From assembly GCF_009870125.1 (NCBI RefSeq), contig NC_046683.1, positions 43,663,869 to 43,727,868 on the forward strand: 64,000 nt of DNA, read 5' to 3'. Shown here in pieces: positions 62,901 to 64,000 of the stretch. The DNA is from Drosophila pseudoobscura. Lineage: Eukaryota > Arthropoda > Insecta > Diptera > Drosophilidae. The translations under genes and the position numbers were made by a program. Position 1 is the first letter of the stretch; every line of letters begins with the position of its first letter. The notes beneath the pieces are model-generated. The model was not told the DNA's origin and did no database searches. It saw nothing but the letters and a program-made list of their open reading frames with translations.

Positions 62901-63803
62901 AAACCCCAAACTTTACGCTTGATTTGAGGACCAAAAACCAAAACCAAGGAGCGGAGCCAGAGAGAGGCCAAGAGTGGCAAGAGGGAGACGAGATCCTGTG
63001 CAGGTCTCGACTTACTCTTTGGGCCGGAGACCCACGTATTAAGTTTCCACCTCGCACATGTCCATTTACATGGTCAATTAATCATATACGAGGTGCATGG
63101 GCCAGTTTTCGGGTTTTTGGGTTTTTTTGTGGTGTTTTTTTTCATTTTGAGTCAATTTTCTCTGGGCCATTGCCAAACCAAAACGAAGAAAAAATGGATT
63201 TTTATCCAAGTTTATCCTTTGCGCTGCTCATCCTCGTCCCCATTCATAAGCCAGTTCTTCCGTTAATATTCCCTTTCTCTCGGCTCTCTCCTCTCTGCAG
63301 AAGAACACGACAACCAACAAGAAGATAACCTTCTGGTTCGCCACTGGCGGCGCTGGCTTCTGTCTGAGCCGGGCCCTGACGCTCAAGATGCGCCCCATAG
63401 CAGGTGGCGGCAAGTTCACCAGCATCGGCGACAAGATACGCTTTCCGGATGATGTCACAATGGGTTTCATTATAGGTGAGTACACTCGAAGGACACTCTG
63501 CAGAGGAAACTGGCCCAGGGACTAACTGTTGTTCTTCCTTTGTGTTTGTTCTCTTCAATCTCCGCAGAGCATCTTCTGAAGGTGCCCTTGACGGTGGTGG
63601 ACAACTTCCATTCGCACTTGGAGCCCATGGAGTTCATACGCTCCGATACGTTCCACGATCAGGTGTCCTTCAGCTACGCCCACATGAAGAACCAGTGGAA
63701 CGTGATCAAGGTGGATGGCTTCGATCTGAAGACGGATCCCAAGCGCTTCTTCTCCCTGCACTGCCAGCTCTTCCCCTACTTCAGCTTCTGTCCGCCCAGA
63801 TGA
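38870..63803 (+). CDS. fng: Fringe, O-fucosylpeptide 3-beta-N-acetylglucosaminyltransferase (seven exons)
   Basis: Exons: 38870-39001, 44301-44756, 52249-52297, 53703-53805, 62132-62270, 63301-63475 and 63568-63803. All have GT/AG ends and the frame is open (429 aa). Fringe adds GlcNAc to O-fucose on Notch EGF repeats in the Golgi. This favours Delta over Serrate signalling and sets boundaries such as the wing margin. It is a type II membrane protein: short cytoplasmic tail, membrane anchor at about 18-37 ([14 protein letters not shown]), and a variable stem with an Asn-Ala repeat (54-67) and a poly-Ala run. The catalytic domain starts near [13 protein letters not shown]. The metal-binding DDD triad is at 253-255 (HFDDDNYVN). 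Later hallmarks are [12 protein letters not shown] and the C-terminal [13 protein letters not shown]. Two adjacent ATGs open the frame; the second has the better context. It is slightly longer than D. melanogaster Fringe (412 aa), mostly because of the stem repeat. Confidence 0.97.
39330..39360. repeat. (GGAGCT)n hexanucleotide repeat
   Basis: Five tandem GGAGCT units just inside fringe intron 1. Confidence 0.85.
41960..41990. repeat. (CT)n microsatellite in fringe intron 1
   Basis: A pure CT run of about 15 units. Confidence 0.9.
42871..42910. repeat. Four-copy decamer repeat (TCGCTCACAT)
   Basis: Four tandem copies of a 10-base unit, identical except for the last base of the final copy, in fringe intron 1. 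A 10-bp period is close to one helical turn, so any bound factor would sit on one DNA face. Confidence 0.9.
46638..46686. repeat. Mixed (CTG/TTG)n trinucleotide tract
   Basis: An imperfect trinucleotide array inside fringe intron 2. On the minus strand it reads CAG/CAA and would encode polyglutamine, but nothing supports an exon there. Confidence 0.85.
48036..48065. repeat. (GACA)n tetranucleotide repeat
   Basis: Seven or more uninterrupted GACA units in fringe intron 2. GATA/GACA-type repeats are widespread in arthropod genomes. Confidence 0.9.
51947..51974. repeat. (GGAC)n tetranucleotide repeat
   Basis: Seven tandem GGAC units in fringe intron 2, close to exon 3. Confidence 0.9.
52298..53702 (+). 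other. fng: fringe intron 3
   Basis: The donor is GTGAGT at 52298; the acceptor CGTTCCAG ends at 53702. It is a 1.4-kb intron that follows the 49-base exon 3. It contains GCAGA-type pentamer repeats near 52855-52900 and GACGCA/GACGGA hexamers near 53061-53090. No gene is seen in it. Confidence 0.85.
59384..59406. repeat. (AC)n microsatellite
   Basis: An AC dinucleotide run, with one or two G interruptions at its edges, in fringe intron 4. Confidence 0.85.
60878..62017 (-). CDS. QRICH2-like protein with DUF4795 domain, nested in fringe intron 4
   Basis: A single intronless minus-strand frame of 379 aa. The Met at 62017 has an ACGATATG context. The N-terminus ([12 protein letters not shown]) predicts an amphipathic helix. 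Coiled-coil heptads run through about 80-110 and 150-265 ([36 protein letters not shown]). A Cys-rich block follows: [10 protein letters not shown] (131-140), then CCISCGS (281-287), matching the CxxC-type signature after the coiled coil in the DUF4795 domain of human QRICH2. [20 protein letters not shown] (233-252) also fits that domain. QRICH2 is needed for building the sperm flagellum, so a testis role is inferred. It is much shorter than human QRICH2, keeping essentially the C-terminal domain. An AATAAA on the minus strand lies at 60767-60772. The start codon is only 114 bases from fringe exon 5. The long plus-strand frame opposite is a shadow. Confidence 0.75.
   Translation of the reverse strand: MPSHVELTLEQLVRIAVGVPEMTHVNVAVLHSLLNVLLKKLNCQDDLVTIGGFEGKCMERILEQSKYSPLPFDVAAIVPISEQLGKVEQLEKRIADLEKNLECHFKQIRVCNQAKGKKFQSKMWEKYASPCEDLCTTCDEDNKIACSLLANVDFMKKLMRQIAGPILLQMEEVGKRLDKFYETLKEFLRQTEALFQRLEVIKQCIMEIESLRIQLQEYNMTFIGTMEELQDMLDSKLDKVHMPALKMYIRDRFDDIEMRLRMIENKETCPRAAGFINSGLCCISCGSTRVGADVGPQVVGLLPDAPARGHPSVVSKPVHCHKNLVCRSLEKEPTLMVRLKNLDLDVLASRLNRPHHGKVCKLPEANDTIYGLRNSCYSG
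62271..63300 (+). other. fng: fringe intron 5
   Basis: The donor is GTAAGT at 62271; the acceptor CTCTGCAG ends at 63300. It is a 1.0-kb intron with a hexamer array that drifts from AATAGC to CATAGC (62539-62636), a CCCGT tract near 62337 and GGGCC tract near 62420. No gene is seen. Confidence 0.85.
62539..62636. repeat. (AATAGC)n to (CATAGC)n hexanucleotide array
   Basis: About 15 six-base units, AATAGC first, then AAAAGC and CATAGC variants. The whole array keeps a six-base period despite changing unit sequence. Confidence 0.85.
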
Positions 63804-64000
63804 GTGTCCGCCGGAGTCCCCAATGGGTCCGACGGATCCTCCATTTGGCTGTTTGCAGGCACACGCCCGCCCCCCCTAATTCGGTTCAGAACCGATCTGG
63901 CAGGCGTCGAAAAACCAATCTCGCCACTGTGATCTAACATTTAAGGTGTAAACTGTAAAGTACTATACGAATAACGAATGATAAATGATGAATAATGAAT
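63804..64000 (+). other. fng: Start of the fringe 3' UTR
   Basis: The sequence after the TGA at 63801-63803 runs to the window edge. It ends with AATAACGAATGATAAATGATG-type AT-rich sequence, but no canonical AATAAA is seen before the edge, so the poly(A) site is probably outside. Confidence 0.6.

Noticed and set aside
1..64000. tRNA, snRNA, CRISPR and intact transposable elements
   Set aside because: No paired A/B-box layout, no snRNA core sequences I know, no regular spacer-repeat array, and no reverse transcriptase, integrase or transposase frames were found by eye.

Overview
The window is nuclear DNA from a fly of the genus Drosophila. The right 25 kb is the Notch-pathway glycosyltransferase gene fringe (fng), with seven coding exons that translate to a protein nearly colinear with D. 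melanogaster Fringe. Introns have GT/AG ends, coding density is low and short tandem repeats are everywhere. The GC-rich, hexanucleotide-laden non-coding DNA and the clear differences from D. melanogaster suggest another species, perhaps of the obscura group. The species call is inference. If it is right, this is Muller element D, which is XR in that group.

Layout. Positions 1 to about 1945 are A-rich, gene-poor DNA that looks like the 3' UTR of a plus-strand gene lying off the left edge. Positions 2256-2900 (minus) hold a two-exon gene for a small CINP-like protein, with a possible regulatory cluster behind it at 3290-3450. From about 3.5 to 19.2 kb I see no supportable gene, only simple repeats. 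Positions 19204-31279 hold three tandem plus-strand paralogues of 1048, 1072 and 1176 aa, of the DNAI7/CASC1 (CFAP94) family of axonemal dynein-associated proteins. A two-exon secreted trypsin-like protease follows at 31551-32455. About 6 kb of non-coding DNA ends in a GAGA-rich block and an Inr+DPE promoter, from which fng runs to the right edge (coding 38870-63803). Within fng intron 4, on the opposite strand, is an intronless 379-aa gene (60878-62017) of the QRICH2/DUF4795 sperm-flagellum family.

How the genes relate. fng is a developmental regulator that modifies Notch in the Golgi. Several neighbours point to male fertility: three DNAI7/CASC1 paralogues and a QRICH2-like protein (sperm flagellum), plus a protease of the kind found in seminal fluid. 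Paralogues A and B share perfectly identical stretches that run through an intron, which indicates recent gene conversion. All exon coordinates were joined by hand from splice signals and reading frame, and the joined frames are open throughout. I found no RNA gene, CRISPR array or intact transposon.
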